A stretch of 64,000 nt of DNA from Congregibacter litoralis KT71 (GCF_000153125.2 NZ_CM002299.1:3885338-3949337); one strand, 5' to 3'. Shown: positions 54,512 through 64,000, counted from the first letter of the stretch. Program-made: numbers and translations. The notes: generated from the sequence alone by a model not told the origin.

Positions 54512-56935
54512 ATGTCTCAAATTTTCAAGGCTCCCGCTCGTCCGAAAACTATGCTGTCGGCCCTCGCCATCGCGGTCTCCTGCGCGAGCGCGGCCCAGGC
54601 TCAACTCGAGGAGGTCGTGGTCACTGCCCAGGCCCGTGCTGAATCCCTCCAGGATGTTTCCATATCCATGGTCGCCATGACCGGGGAGACCATCAATGAA
54701 CTCGGCATCACCAAAATGGAAGAGTTCACCATGAACATGCCCGCGGTTACCGTCGCCCAGAACCCCATCGGCAACTTCCTGTTCATCCGGGGCGTGGGCA
54801 CCTCAGGTACCAACCAGGGCATCGAGCAATCCGTGGCAACGTTTAATGACGGCGTCTTCATGGGTCGCCACCAGCTGTCCCGAGCGCCCTTTATGGATTT
54901 GGACCGCATCGAGGTTCTGCGCGGCCCCCAGAGCATCCTCTTCGGTAAAAACACCATTGGCGGCGCCCTGTCCGTGCACACGGCTCGCCCCACGGATGAA
55001 CTCGAGGGGTCAATTCAGGCTCTCTACGGCAGCTATGGCGAGACCGAAGTGAACGGCGTCATATCCGGTCCCATCACTGACACCCTGCGCGGCCGCATCG
55101 CCTACCGCAAGTATGACTACGACGGCTATCTCGAAAATGTCATCACCGGCGAAGACGCCATGGGACGGGACGACGAGACGATTCGCGCATCCCTGCAGTG
55201 GGATGCCACGGACAGTGTCACCGTCGATTTTAAATGGGAGCGAAGTGACTTTACCCAGAATGAGTCCATCACCCAGATCGGCCGGGTCTCGGAAGTGCCC
55301 TATAACCCCACAGCCGCTGGTATCACCTTTTTGAACCAGCTTTCCGTGGGAGCCGTCACGGGAACGGACGGCACCGAACGCATCGATGACGAGCGAGCAG
55401 TGGTCAACGATGGCGGTGCCATCCTCAAGTCCCTGGGCGTCGTGCCGGCCAACACACCGGGATTCCCCGATCAGAAGGAAGGCAGCGAAAACACCGTCGA
55501 CGCCGGGCGTCTGGGCATTGAGTGGGCCCTTGGTGAACATGCCCTGACCTTCATTTCTGGTTACGCCTCCTATGACTACACCGATATCTGCGACTGCGAC
55601 TTTTCCGCCCTGCCATTTATCGAGATCGATGCCGTAGAGGATTACGAGCAGTTCAGTCAGGAAATACGCCTGACCTCTCCCACAGGCGGGACCTTTGATT
55701 ACATCGCCGGGCTTTACTATCAGAGCTCTGATCTCTTTTATCGCTCCCAGGAAGCCTTCGGGGTTGCAGCACTCGCACCCCTGGCGAACGTGACCCGCGA
55801 TTACGACTTTGACCAGACCCAGGAGACCTTCGCGGTCTTCGGCTCCCTCACCTGGAACCTCAGCGACACCACCCGCGTTACCGGTGGTCTTCGCTATACC
55901 GATGAAACCAAGGAAGTGGATCGCACCCTCGAAAAAAGCTTCACGGGTGGCTGGGACTTTTCCAGCGTCATAGGAGCTCCCGAGGGCACTCTGGTCTACG
56001 GTGATACAGCAGCAGAATACGATCGCTTCGAAGCCGAGCTCGCACCGGTAGCAGCGGCGTATGACGCTGGGCTCTGGAATGACAGTGGATTACTGGGCAC
56101 CTATGAGCACCAGTTTGATGGGCGCAAACGCACGGAGAGCTTCGTCGACTATTACGCCAATATCGAGCATGATCTCAGCATCGACACACTGATCTACGCA
56201 ACGGTCTCCACCGGGGTTAAGGGTGGCGGCTTTGACGCCCGCTTCCTGAAAGAGTCCGTGGGACCTCGCGCCGACGGTTTTGAGTACGAAGAAGAAACCT
56301 CCCTGGCCTACGAGATAGGCTTCAAGACGACCCTCCTCGACGGCGCCATGCGTCTCAACGGCGCCCTGTTCCGCAACGAAGTCTCCGATGCCCAGGTATC
56401 TATCTTTGATGGTGCCACGGGCTTCGTGGTAGTCAACGCGGCGGAGATTATCTCCCAGGGTATCGAGCTGGACCTTCAATGGGCAGCAACGGACGATCTG
56501 ATCATAACGGCAGCCACGTCCTATCTTGACTCTACCTTTGACGAATGGGATACAGCACCTTGCTGGGCACGCCAGCAGATCGACCCCGGTCACCCGGAGT
56601 TTGAGCCAGGTTGCAACAATGGCTTCCGCGATGCGGCGGGTGACAACACCCAGTTCGCTCCGGAGCTGGCCTACAACCTGAACTTCGACTGGCGTATCCC
56701 GTTGATGGATTCCCTGGAAACGCGGGCCGTCCTGAACATTAACTACTCTGATGAGTTTGCAACGGTGGGTGATCTGGATCCGTTCATCGGGTCTCAGGAT
56801 GAGTTCACCATGGTTGATTTCCGTCTGAGCGTTGGCTCACCCGACGGTACCTGGGAAGTCGCCGCCCTCGGCAAGAACCTCACGGATGGAGTTTGTAGGC
56901 TACAACAACAACGACCAGCCCCTGGCATCGGGTAA
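54512..56935 (+). CDS. TonB-dependent receptor with C-terminal frameshift
   Basis: About 807 residues in frame. A signal peptide ends at SAAQA, the plug starts LEEVVVTAQARAESLQDV, and VEVLRGPQSILFGKNTIGGAL-type plug motifs and a long barrel follow. The gene resembles receptors of the VVVTAQ/RGPQ..LFGKNT group, which often import siderophores or other scarce ligands. The frame departs from the family after GKNLTD at 56888 and ends at 56935. The missing last strand continues in the +1 frame to 56996. As it stands the barrel lacks its terminal strand, so it is probably non-functional unless the shift is a sequencing error. The ATG at 54512 has AAGG upstream. Confidence 0.88.
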   Translation: MSQIFKAPARPKTMLSALAIAVSCASAAQAQLEEVVVTAQARAESLQDVSISMVAMTGETINELGITKMEEFTMNMPAVTVAQNPIGNFLFIRGVGTSGTNQGIEQSVATFNDGVFMGRHQLSRAPFMDLDRIEVLRGPQSILFGKNTIGGALSVHTARPTDELEGSIQALYGSYGETEVNGVISGPITDTLRGRIAYRKYDYDGYLENVITGEDAMGRDDETIRASLQWDATDSVTVDFKWERSDFTQNESITQIGRVSEVPYNPTAAGITFLNQLSVGAVTGTDGTERIDDERAVVNDGGAILKSLGVVPANTPGFPDQKEGSENTVDAGRLGIEWALGEHALTFISGYASYDYTDICDCDFSALPFIEIDAVEDYEQFSQEIRLTSPTGGTFDYIAGLYYQSSDLFYRSQEAFGVAALAPLANVTRDYDFDQTQETFAVFGSLTWNLSDTTRVTGGLRYTDETKEVDRTLEKSFTGGWDFSSVIGAPEGTLVYGDTAAEYDRFEAELAPVAAAYDAGLWNDSGLLGTYEHQFDGRKRTESFVDYYANIEHDLSIDTLIYATVSTGVKGGGFDARFLKESVGPRADGFEYEEETSLAYEIGFKTTLLDGAMRLNGALFRNEVSDAQVSIFDGATGFVVVNAAEIISQGIELDLQWAATDDLIITAATSYLDSTFDEWDTAPCWARQQIDPGHPEFEPGCNNGFRDAAGDNTQFAPELAYNLNFDWRIPLMDSLETRAVLNINYSDEFATVGDLDPFIGSQDEFTMVDFRLSVGSPDGTWEVAALGKNLTDGVCRLQQQRPAPGIG

Positions 56936-56996
56936 TGGCTTCAACTCTCTGGGCAAGCTGCGCTCCTATGCGCTGCAGGCAACCTATCGTTTCTGA
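56888..56996 (+). pseudogene. Frameshifted C-terminal strands of the TonB receptor
   Basis: From GG at 56888-56889, the next frame reads EFVGYNNNDQPLASGNGF, then LGKLRSYALQATYRF and a stop (56994-56996). The last residues end in Tyr-Arg-Phe, the usual receptor terminus. One extra base (or two missing) separates it from the upstream frame. Confidence 0.85.
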
Positions 56997-57060
56997 TAGC
57001 TCAGCGCCTTAGCCTGGATCCAGACGCCTGAACAGCCTTCTGCGCTGCTCAAGCTAAAAA

Positions 57061-57108
57061 AGACGGTCGACGCAGTCTCAAGGGACTGAAGAGACCGTCT
57101 TTTTTTTT
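57061..57108 (+). terminator. Rho-independent terminator after the TonB receptor
   Basis: AGACGGTC (57061-57068) pairs with GACCGTCT (57093-57100), with an inner stem CAGTC/GACTG and eight T after it. Reading leftwards an A-run before the stem gives weaker termination for lipB. Confidence 0.92.
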
Positions 57109-57137
57109 GCCCAACCCACCACCCATGACAGAGGCGC

Positions 57138-57770
57138 TTATTGCTCGAAGGCAGCCTCGAGACTGTCAAGCAAGGCCTCGCCAATGGTCTCCATGGGCGG
57201 GCAATCGTCCCCCAGCAGCGAACGCAGGGACGTGACCTCAAGCCCCTCGTAACCGCAGGGGTTGATGCGCTTGAAGGGCTGGAGATCCATATCGGCGTTG
57301 AGAGACAGACCGTGATAACTGCAGCCGCGGCGCACCCGTAAGCCCAACGACGCTATTTTCTGCCCTTTTACGTAAACGCCGGGAGCCTTGGGATCCGGTG
57401 CCGATGCAATGCCGAAGCGATTCAGCGTTTCTACGATGGACCGTTCGATAAGATCCACCAGGGCGCGGACGCCAAGATGTCGACGGCGCAAATCCACAAG
57501 GAGGTAGACGACCCACTGACCGGGACCGTGATAGGTCACCTGCCCCCCGCGATCCACCTGCACCACGGGAATATCGCCGGGAGCCAGGAGATGCTCCGCT
57601 TTTCCTGCGATCCCCTGGGTAAATACCCGGGGATGCTGCAGGAGCCAGAGTTCGTCGGGGGTCTCTTTGCTGCGCGCATCCGTAAAGCTGCGCATCTTAT
57701 CGAGGGTTTGCTGATAGTCGCATTCTCCCAGGCGGCGAATGCGCAGTTCCGAAGGGCTGTCGGCGCTCAC
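57138..57770 (-). CDS. lipB: Octanoyltransferase LipB
   Basis: 210 residues. [11 protein letters not shown], Lys138 in [12 protein letters not shown] and Cys150 in [11 protein letters not shown] are the catalytic and binding residues of octanoyl-ACP:protein transferase. It moves the octanoyl group from ACP to lipoyl domains. It is the last gene of the mrdA-to-lipB operon and overlaps ybeD by 4 bp. lipA, which usually follows in Pseudomonas, is absent: the terminator and the TonB receptor lie there instead. Confidence 0.96.
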   Translation of the reverse strand: MSADSPSELRIRRLGECDYQQTLDKMRSFTDARSKETPDELWLLQHPRVFTQGIAGKAEHLLAPGDIPVVQVDRGGQVTYHGPGQWVVYLLVDLRRRHLGVRALVDLIERSIVETLNRFGIASAPDPKAPGVYVKGQKIASLGLRVRRGCSYHGLSLNADMDLQPFKRINPCGYEGLEVTSLRSLLGDDCPPMETIGEALLDSLEAAFEQ

Positions 57771-58063
57771 AGCACCATCTGTACGAGGCCCGTGGCGCGA
57801 AGGTCCTGATGAAGCGCCTCGAGCTGTTCGGGACCCGTAGCAGTGATGGTAACCGTCAGAGACAGAAAATTACCTTTACGACTATCGCGCACGGTAATGG
57901 TGGTCTCGTCAAAACCGGGGGCATGGCGCTCAAAGATCTCGAGCACCAGGGGACGAAACTCCTCCACGTTGCGACCCAGGACCTTCACCGGGTAGTCACA
58001 GGGAAACTCTATCTTGGGGGGCTCTTCGCCGTCAGCACCCGATCCTGTAATGAGATCAGCCAC
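57767..58063 (-). CDS. ybeD: DUF493/YbeD family protein
   Basis: 98 residues with the small ferredoxin-like ACT-type fold of Ybe[41 protein letters not shown]. The function is unknown; regulation of lipoate synthesis or of the neighbours has been suggested by position. It overlaps lipB and dacA by 4 and 8 bp, so it is translationally coupled to both. Confidence 0.93.
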   Translation of the reverse strand: MADLITGSGADGEEPPKIEFPCDYPVKVLGRNVEEFRPLVLEIFERHAPGFDETTITVRDSRKGNFLSLTVTITATGPEQLEALHQDLRATGLVQMVL

Positions 58064-59261
58064 CGAAAAGCTGCGCCAACCACATGAGGAGCATATCCCA
58101 GATCCGCGCGAAGAAACCGGCGGCCTCCACGGGCTCCAGAGCGACCAGGGGAATCTGCTGAAGAACTTCGCCGTCCAGAGTGAGCGTCAATTCGCCCAGG
58201 GCGTCGCCCACGGCCAGGGGCGCAGAAATGGGATCCATGAGTACAAGTTCCCGCACGAGGTTGTTGCGCTTACCCCGGGGCAGGGTCATCACCACGTCGT
58301 CAGCGATGCCCACGGACACATAGTCCGCCACACCCTTCCAGACCCGCGGCTTCTCCAGCTCTTCTGCACCGGCAACCATTACGTCGGTTTCATAAAAGCG
58401 GAAGCCGTAGTTGAGCAGGCTGCGGGTTTCCCGCGCCCGCGCCCGAGTGCTCTCCGTACCCATCACGACAGAGATAAGCCGCATACCGTTGCGCTCTGCA
58501 GACGCCACGAGGCCATAACCCGCCTCCCGGGTATAGCCGGTTTTCAGACCATCAACCGAGGGGTCTTCGCCGAGAAGCTTGTTGCGGTTGTACTGCTTGA
58601 TGTCGTTATAGGTGTAATCGCGCTGACTATAGACTTTGTAGTGCTCGGGAAAACGCGCAATGATGTTCTTGGCCAGCGTGGCCAGGTCCCGCGCCGTGGT
58701 CAGATGCTGGGGATGGGGCAAGCCGTGGGAATTGGCGAAATAGGTGCCGTGAAGGCCCAGCTCCGCCGCGTGCTTGTTCATCAAATCGGCAAAAGCCGCC
58801 TCGCTGCCTGCGATGTGCTCCGCCACGGCCACGGTGGCGTCATTACCCGACGAGATCACAACGCCCTGTTCCAGCTGGCCGATGGTTACGGGCTTCCGCG
58901 GTTCGATCCACATCAGGGACGAACCGTTAAAGACCGGATTTTGAGACCAGGCGTTGCGGCTCACCGTGACCTGATCGTCACGACTCACGCGCCCCGCTTC
59001 AATCTCCGACGCCAGCACATAGGCGGTCATGAGCTTGGTGAGACTGGCCGGGGGCAACTGCTCATCAGCATTCGACTCAACGAGCACCGCACCGCTGTTG
59101 GCATCCACGAGGAGGTAGGCGCGGGCTGCGACCTCCGGTGGTGCCGGGACAATATTCTGCGCAGATACCGCCACAGAAAACGCAGCCAGCAGCAGGGTCA
59201 GACACGCGGTGATGGCGCGGGGGCAAGGTGAGGCGCTGGGGCGAGGTAAAGTGTTTGGCAT
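58056..59261 (-). CDS. dacA: D-alanyl-D-alanine carboxypeptidase (PBP5/6 type)
   Basis: 401 residues if the start is 59261. A signal peptide ([14 protein letters not shown]) precedes the penicillin-binding fold with S73-x-x-K76 in SLTKLM, SGN at 138-140 and KTG at 240-242. A C-terminal domain follows, ending in an amphipathic membrane helix ([19 protein letters not shown]). It trims the terminal D-Ala of muropeptides in the periplasm. A longer frame from 59354 has no support before the signal peptide. Confidence 0.94.
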   Translation of the reverse strand: MPNTLPRPSASPCPRAITACLTLLLAAFSVAVSAQNIVPAPPEVAARAYLLVDANSGAVLVESNADEQLPPASLTKLMTAYVLASEIEAGRVSRDDQVTVSRNAWSQNPVFNGSSLMWIEPRKPVTIGQLEQGVVISSGNDATVAVAEHIAGSEAAFADLMNKHAAELGLHGTYFANSHGLPHPQHLTTARDLATLAKNIIARFPEHYKVYSQRDYTYNDIKQYNRNKLLGEDPSVDGLKTGYTREAGYGLVASAERNGMRLISVVMGTESTRARARETRSLLNYGFRFYETDVMVAGAEELEKPRVWKGVADYVSVGIADDVVMTLPRGKRNNLVRELVLMDPISAPLAVGDALGELTLTLDGEVLQQIPLVALEPVEAAGFFARIWDMLLMWLAQLFGG

Positions 59262-59367
59262 AGAATTCAAATCAGGGTTTGGAGGCGGGGCATGGTAACC
59301 CAAGCTCTCATGACTGAAAAATCCCGGTGGCGAAACCGGTTGTGCAGACGGCACAGGGCGTTATGGC

Positions 59368-60204
59368 TCATGGCAGCGCCAGGCCCGGAGAGTAGCCCCG
59401 GGTCATCAGCATGTCGCGGAGATAGCGAAGCTCCTCGCCATCGGCCACGGGCCCCACGCGAACCCGGTGAAGACGCTGTCCTCCTGCATCCACGGGGGTG
59501 ACATTGACGGGAACGCTTACCATTTCCGCCACGGAGTCCCGCAGCCCTTGCGCCGTCGCGGGATTGGCAAAAGCGCCCAGCTGCAGATAACGATAAGCCC
59601 CTGTATCACTGTCGCGACGGTCATCGACACCGGCCAGGGCAATGGTCTCCACGAGCACTTCGGTCGTGCCCTTGTCGACGAAGCCCAGTTTCACCGCGGC
59701 GGCGTAACTGAGATCAATGAGACGGTCAGGATGGAAGGGACCGCGATCATTAATACGCACGACCACCTGCCGGCCATTCCAGAGATTGGTCACCGTGGCA
59801 TAGCTGGGAATAGGGAGACTGCGGTGAGCGGCGGTGGGCAGGTACAGGTCATAGACCTCGCCGTTGGCCGTTTTATTGCCATGGAACTTGGTCCCGTACC
59901 AGCTGGCAATCCCTTTTTCGCGGTAGCCCTCGGCACTGGGCAACACGCGATACTCCACACCATCAATGCTGTAGGGCGAGGTGTTGCCCGCGCGGAGGAT
60001 TGGGTCCGGGCGAGGCACCGCATCGGCGACGTCCCCGGGCTCAAGATTGCTCACGGGGGCGCCATCGCCTTCCCAGGCCACTTTGGGATCAGAGCCGGAG
60101 CAACCCAGGAGCAAGGAGGATGAGATAAGAAAGAATAGCGCTTTGAGGCTGAGCGCCCCCGAGCTTCGTGGCATTTTATGCGCACTTCGGGTCCTTCGCG
60201 TCAT
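59368..60204 (-). CDS. rlpA: Septal-ring lytic transglycosylase RlpA (lipoprotein)
   Basis: 278 residues. The lipobox ends at Cys35 (SSLLLGC). A double-psi beta-barrel domain (IASWYGTKFHGNKTANGE, VVRINDRGPF) carries the catalytic Asp and His, and a C-terminal SPOR domain (YRYLQLGAFANPATAQGL, RVRVGPV) binds denuded septal glycan. The start overlaps the mltB stop by 4 bp (ATGA); an internal ATG at 60174 is an alternative. Confidence 0.92.
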   Translation of the reverse strand: MTRRTRSAHKMPRSSGALSLKALFFLISSSLLLGCSGSDPKVAWEGDGAPVSNLEPGDVADAVPRPDPILRAGNTSPYSIDGVEYRVLPSAEGYREKGIASWYGTKFHGNKTANGEVYDLYLPTAAHRSLPIPSYATVTNLWNGRQVVVRINDRGPFHPDRLIDLSYAAAVKLGFVDKGTTEVLVETIALAGVDDRRDSDTGAYRYLQLGAFANPATAQGLRDSVAEMVSVPVNVTPVDAGGQRLHRVRVGPVADGEELRYLRDMLMTRGYSPGLALP

Positions 60205-61277
60205 GCCTGCACGCCCGCAGCAATGCGCTGGCTCAGCAAAAACACGCTCATGGCGTACATGGCAGAGTGGTTATAACGGGTAATGACATAGAGGTTTTGC
60301 AGGCCCAACCAGTACTCATAGCCATCGGCGAGCTCAAAGCACATCGCCGTCGCGCTCGCCTCGGGGTCGAGCTGCTGCCGGGGCGACAGCCCCAGGGCAA
60401 TAAAGTCCTGCACCGTTTGCCTGGGCTTGAGGCCGCCGTCAAAGGCCTCTTTGGGAACAGTGTCCTCGGCGGTTGCCGCACTGACCACGGGTTCACCGGC
60501 ACGCCAGCCGTGTCTGGCCAGGTAGTTCGCCACGCTGCCGATGGCATCGGTGGGATTGTTCCAGATGTCTGCCTGCTCGTCCCCGTCAAAATCGATGGCA
60601 TAGGCCCGATAGCTGCTTGGCATGAACTGCCCGTAGCCCATGGCACCGGCGTAGGACCCCTTGAGACTGAGAGGATCCATACCCTGTTCCCGGGAGAGGA
60701 GCAAAAAGTTCTTGAGTTCACTGGTAAAAAACGTGGAACGCTTGGGGTAATCGAAGGCGAGGGTCGTTAGCGCGTCGATAACGTCATAGCTGCCGGCGAT
60801 GCGACCGTAGTAGGTTTCTACGCCAATAATGGCGACGATCACCTCTGCGGGTACTCCCGTCTCCGCCTGCGCCCGGGAAAGAGCCTCCCGATGCTCCTGG
60901 AAAAATGCGATGCCCTCGCGTTCCCGGCGCTCCGTGAGAAATATTGCGCGGTATTCATACCAGGGTTTGGTTTTTTCGGCGGGACGCGAAATAGCATCAA
61001 GGATGCTCTGTTGTTTTTCGGCGGCCGCGAAAAGGGACTGGAGTTCCTCGCGGGAAAAGCCCTCCTCCGCCACCATCTCATCAATCAGCGTCCGGGCAGC
61101 AGGATGCGCGGAATAATCCGCCAGCACCGGCGTAGACAGCAGCAGGCTACCGAGACATCCCGCGGCTGCGCTTCGGACTCTGTGGGACAGAATCCGGGCT
61201 GAGAGAGAGGACGAGAGCCGGAACCGGAACCGAAAAAGGCAGCGGCTCAGCGGCGAAGAAACAAGGTCAGGAATCAT
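60201..61277 (-). CDS. mltB: Membrane-bound lytic transglycosylase B-type
   Basis: 358 residues. The N-terminal about 55 residues are Arg/Ser-rich with a signal-like segment (AAAGCLGSLLLSTPVLA). The catalytic Glu lies in IIGVETYYGRIAGSYDV. Other blocks are FDYPKRSTFFTSELKNFLLL, SYAGAMGYGQFMPSSYR and WNNPTDAIGSVANYLARHGW. It cleaves glycan strands with anhydro ends. No lipobox is evident, so it is probably soluble like SltB. It lies in the mrdA-rodA operon, 37 bp after rodA. Confidence 0.92.
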   Translation of the reverse strand: MIPDLVSSPLSRCLFRFRFRLSSSLSARILSHRVRSAAAGCLGSLLLSTPVLADYSAHPAARTLIDEMVAEEGFSREELQSLFAAAEKQQSILDAISRPAEKTKPWYEYRAIFLTERREREGIAFFQEHREALSRAQAETGVPAEVIVAIIGVETYYGRIAGSYDVIDALTTLAFDYPKRSTFFTSELKNFLLLSREQGMDPLSLKGSYAGAMGYGQFMPSSYRAYAIDFDGDEQADIWNNPTDAIGSVANYLARHGWRAGEPVVSAATAEDTVPKEAFDGGLKPRQTVQDFIALGLSPRQQLDPEASATAMCFELADGYEYWLGLQNLYVITRYNHSAMYAMSVFLLSQRIAAGVQA

Positions 61278-61314
61278 TCAATGCGCTCTGTTGGAAGTTC
61301 ACGGTGTTCACGGT

Positions 61315-62457
61315 CTATTGCCCCACCACGCGCTTCTCCGTGCTCACCGCCATGAGGAGCCCGAACCCGGCCATGAGGGTGACCACGGAGGTGCCGCCGG
61401 CGCTGACCAAGGGCAGGGGTACACCCACGACGGGAAGGAGCCCCGCGACCATTCCCATATTAACAAAGATGTAGACAAAGAAAGTCAGGGTAATACTCCC
61501 GCAAAGGATCCGACCGTAGCTACTCTGGGCGTTGAGTCCGATCCAGAAGGCTCTCAGAAGAATCAGGATATACAGCCCAAGGAGCAGGAGCACTCCCTGA
61601 AGGCCGAACTCCTCGGCGAGGACGGCAATAATGAAATCGGTGTGGCTTTCGGGGAGAAAATCCAGCTGCGACTGGGTGCCCTGGGTCCAGCCCTTGCCCG
61701 ACCAACCGCCGGAACCGATGGCGGTTTTGGATTGGATGATGTTCCATCCCGCGCCCAGCTTGTCGCTCTCGGGATTCAGGAGCGTGAGAATCCGCTGCTT
61801 CTGGTAGTCCTCCAGCATAAACATCCATGCGGGCCAGGCGGAGAAAATTGCCACGAGCCCTGTGCCAAAAATAAATCGCCAGCTGATACCCGCCATAAAA
61901 ATGCCGAAAAGCCCCGAGGCGCCAATCAACAGGGATGTACCGAGATCAGGCTGACGGATAATCAGACCGCAGGGAATGGCGATGAGCAGAAGGCACACGG
62001 CAATGTGACGGGACGCCGGGGGCAGAACACGGGAGCCCAGATACCAGGCAATGGTCATAGGCACGGCGAGCTTCATGATTTCCGAGGGCTGGAAGCGAAA
62101 ACCGCCGAGTTCCAGCCAGCGCTGAGCCCCCTTGGCTCCCACGCCGGCCACGGCCACGGCCGCCAGAAAAGCGACGCCCAGCAAATAGCCCCAGGGAGAC
62201 CAGCGGGACCAGCGCACGGTATTGAACTGCGCCATGGCAAACATCACCACGTAGGCCAGGACGAAGTAGCGCCCCTGGCGCACCACCGCATCCATGCTCT
62301 GTCCCGAAGCGCTGTAGAGCACCAGCAGACCGTAGGCTGTGAGCAGCAGCAACAGCACCAGCAGTGGTGCGTCGACATGCAGCTTTGTCGCCACGCCCGG
62401 AGGACGGGTGAGAGGCCCCACGTTCTCCGGCATCTGGCGCAGATATTCAGACATCAA
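61315..62457 (-). CDS. rodA: Rod-shape SEDS glycosyltransferase RodA
   Basis: 380 residues with about ten membrane helices. Family blocks are FVLAYVVMFAMAQFN, IRQPDLGTSLLIGASGLFGIFMAG, IQSKTAIGSGGWSGKGWTQGTQ and LPESHTDFIIAVLAEEFG (part). It polymerises glycan strands for cell elongation together with PBP2 (mrdA). It overlaps the mrdA stop by 4 bp. Confidence 0.95.
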   Translation of the reverse strand: MMSEYLRQMPENVGPLTRPPGVATKLHVDAPLLVLLLLLTAYGLLVLYSASGQSMDAVVRQGRYFVLAYVVMFAMAQFNTVRWSRWSPWGYLLGVAFLAAVAVAGVGAKGAQRWLELGGFRFQPSEIMKLAVPMTIAWYLGSRVLPPASRHIAVCLLLIAIPCGLIIRQPDLGTSLLIGASGLFGIFMAGISWRFIFGTGLVAIFSAWPAWMFMLEDYQKQRILTLLNPESDKLGAGWNIIQSKTAIGSGGWSGKGWTQGTQSQLDFLPESHTDFIIAVLAEEFGLQGVLLLLGLYILILLRAFWIGLNAQSSYGRILCGSITLTFFVYIFVNMGMVAGLLPVVGVPLPLVSAGGTSVVTLMAGFGLLMAVSTEKRVVGQ

Positions 62458-64000
62458 CTGGGTTCCCGGTCCAGCCAGGCATCCACCACCGCCCGGGCAA
62501 TGGGGTACGCCGCACTGCTGCCCCCGCCGTTCTCCACAATCACCGCGACGGCAATGGTGGGCGCCTCTAACGGTGCGAATGCAATGAACAGTCCGTGGTT
62601 GCGATGGCGCTCATCAATCTCGTCTTCGTCGTACACCGCATCCTGGGCAATGCCGATCACCTGGGCGGTACCGGTTTTCCCCGCCATTTCGTATTCCATG
62701 CCCCGGGCGATGGCCTTCGCCGTACCCCGACGGCCATGAACAACCTCCCGCATGCCCTCCACAACGGCATCCCAATGGGCGCCATCGGCGATGAGGGGGG
62801 CCACCATGGGCGCCTCGAGCGCATCGTCACCCAGCCACTGCACCAGTCGGGGTTCCCGATGTTCGCCGCGGGTCGCCAGCACCGATGTAGCCACCGCAAG
62901 CTGCAGGGGGGTCGTCAGCATATAGCCCTGACCAATGCCCACACTGAGGGTCTCGCCGGGATACCAGGGCTGACCGAGAGCTCCGCGCTTCCAGTCCTTG
63001 GAAGGCAGCACGCCGGGCCGCTCCGCGGTGGTGTCGATACCCGTGCGGCGGCCCAGGCCATAAAGATCCAGGTAGTTGTGGATACCGTCGACGGTAAGCC
63101 GCCGGGCAAGATCATAAAAATACACGTCGCAGGATTCCGCCAGCGCCATCTTCAGATCCACTTCCGGCGCATGTCCCGTCCCTCGAATACGCAGAATCCA
63201 GTCACGGTAGCGCCTGCGGTCGCCGGGCAGGCGATACCAGCCCGGGTCCGGCACGGTAAATTCAGGATCGATGAGACCGGCTTCGAGACCCGCCATGGCG
63301 ATCATGGGCTTCACCGTCGACCCCGGCGGATACTGCCCCTGCACGGTCCGATTAAACAGGGGCACGTCCCGCGAATCCCGCAGGGCATTGTAATCGCGAC
63401 TGCTGATCCCGTTGACAAAGAGATTGCTGTCAAAAGCCGGCGTGCTGACCATGGCGAGAACGCCGCCAGTAAGGGGATCGATGGCGACCACGGCGCCCCG
63501 CCGCCCCGCGAGCTGCTCGTGGGCAACGCGCTGCAGCTCGTAGTCGAGATGAAGAATCAGGTCCTCACCGGGGCTCGGATCAAAGCGCTCAAGTACCCGG
63601 AGCACCCGGCCATGGGCATTGGTCTCAACGGTCTGGTAACCCACTTCGCCATGTAGTTCGTTTTCATAGCGACGCTCGAGGCCGATTTTTCCGATGTGGA
63701 AGGTGCCGCGATAGGCCGCCTGGTCAATGCTGGCCATCTCCTGGGTGTTGATTCTCCCTACATAGCCCAGGGCATGGGCAAAGAGCTCACCGTGGGGGTA
63801 ATACCGCTGGAGCTGCGCTTCCACGGTGACCCCGGGCAGACGATGGCGATTCACCGCGATATAGGCCTGTTCCACGTCGTTGAGACGAAAGCGCAGGGGC
63901 ACGGGATCGTAGGGTCGTCGCTGACGCGCCCGGGTGCGGAACTTCTCGAGATCGCTGTCTTCGATGGTCACCAGCTCCCCCAGCGCAGCGAGAGTCGCCT
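62454..64000 (-). CDS. mrdA: Penicillin-binding protein 2 (MrdA), 5' end outside window
   Basis: The frame is open to the right edge, giving about 515 C-terminal residues. The pedestal domain (LEKFRTRARQRRPYDPVPL) is followed by the transpeptidase domain: SxxK in YPPGSTVKPMIA, SxN-like AESCDVYFYDLAR and KTGT in MAGKTGTAQVIG. It crosslinks side-wall peptidoglycan. The membrane helix at the N-terminus is not in the window. It heads the cell-elongation operon with rodA, mltB, rlpA, dacA, ybeD and lipB. Confidence 0.95.
   Translation of the reverse strand, partial: ATLAALGELVTIEDSDLEKFRTRARQRRPYDPVPLRFRLNDVEQAYIAVNRHRLPGVTVEAQLQRYYPHGELFAHALGYVGRINTQEMASIDQAAYRGTFHIGKIGLERRYENELHGEVGYQTVETNAHGRVLRVLERFDPSPGEDLILHLDYELQRVAHEQLAGRRGAVVAIDPLTGGVLAMVSTPAFDSNLFVNGISSRDYNALRDSRDVPLFNRTVQGQYPPGSTVKPMIAMAGLEAGLIDPEFTVPDPGWYRLPGDRRRYRDWILRIRGTGHAPEVDLKMALAESCDVYFYDLARRLTVDGIHNYLDLYGLGRRTGIDTTAERPGVLPSKDWKRGALGQPWYPGETLSVGIGQGYMLTTPLQLAVATSVLATRGEHREPRLVQWLGDDALEAPMVAPLIADGAHWDAVVEGMREVVHGRRGTAKAIARGMEYEMAGKTGTAQVIGIAQDAVYDEDEIDERHRNHGLFIAFAPLEAPTIAVAVIVENGGGSSAAYPIARAVVDAWLDREPS

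Noticed and set aside
56888..56890. Programmed frameshift in the TonB receptor
   Set aside because: No slippery heptamer or stimulating stem is evident; mutation or a base-count error is simpler.
61291..62739. 482-codon plus-strand frame opposite rodA
   Set aside because: Shadow of rodA and mrdA codon bias; its composition is polar and low complexity, and rodA is certain.

Overview
The window looks like chromosomal DNA of a marine aerobic gammaproteobacterium. The block aspS-yebC-ruvCAB-ybgC-tolQRAB-pal-cpoB-queE-queC-tRNA-Lys has the order I know from Pseudomonas. The TonB-dependent receptors, secreted c-type cytochromes, membrane-anchored AraC regulator and secreted enzymes fit the OM60/NOR5 group (Halieaceae). 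That family placement is inference from gene content, not a database result.

Layout. 1-8.6 kb: end of an M20 amidohydrolase, a fasciclin-domain remnant, an epoxide-hydrolase-like enzyme, an acyltransferase, a stand-alone molybdopterin oxidoreductase, a class III aminotransferase, a Tag-like DNA glycosylase and a VOC protein. 8.6-12.5 kb: a TonB-receptor remnant, then a three-gene cytochrome operon on the minus strand (cytochrome c4-like, MauG/CCP-like, and a beta-helix protein fused to a cytochrome c domain). 12.7-22.4 kb: a DUF4395-rhodanese membrane protein, an AraC-type regulator, and a plus-strand group of 2-hydroxyacid oxidoreductases, a TonB receptor and an ornithine-cyclodeaminase-family enzyme. 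22.4-27 kb: a FIST sensor with a hybrid histidine kinase, and a secreted acetamidase/formamidase-family protein. 27.0-28.6 kb: an ISL3-type insertion sequence with a duplicated right end and an 8-bp target duplication. 28.7-42.5 kb: the conserved tRNA-Lys/que/tol-pal/ruv/aspS block, interrupted by an exported RidA and an exported M19 dipeptidase. 42.9-54.2 kb: a tailed HU protein, proS, a lytic transglycosylase, a LuxR regulator, a glutamine-synthetase homologue, a nuclease-fold protein, a MATE exporter, a desaturase, glutathione peroxidase and prfC. 54.4-57 kb: a second TonB receptor with a frameshift near its C-terminus. 57.1-64 kb: the cell-elongation operon mrdA-rodA-mltB-rlpA-dacA-ybeD-lipB on the minus strand, with mrdA cut by the window edge.

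How it works together. The tol-pal and mrdA-rodA blocks maintain the envelope. The ruv genes process Holliday junctions, and queC/queE make queuosine precursor. Accessory functions sit around these blocks. The least explained unit is the cytochrome operon with the beta-helix/haem fusion. Other notable signals are 14-bp and 11-bp tandem repeats in front of genes (one multiplies a start codon), the receptor frameshift, and the IS with two right ends. No CRISPR array, prophage or rRNA was seen.
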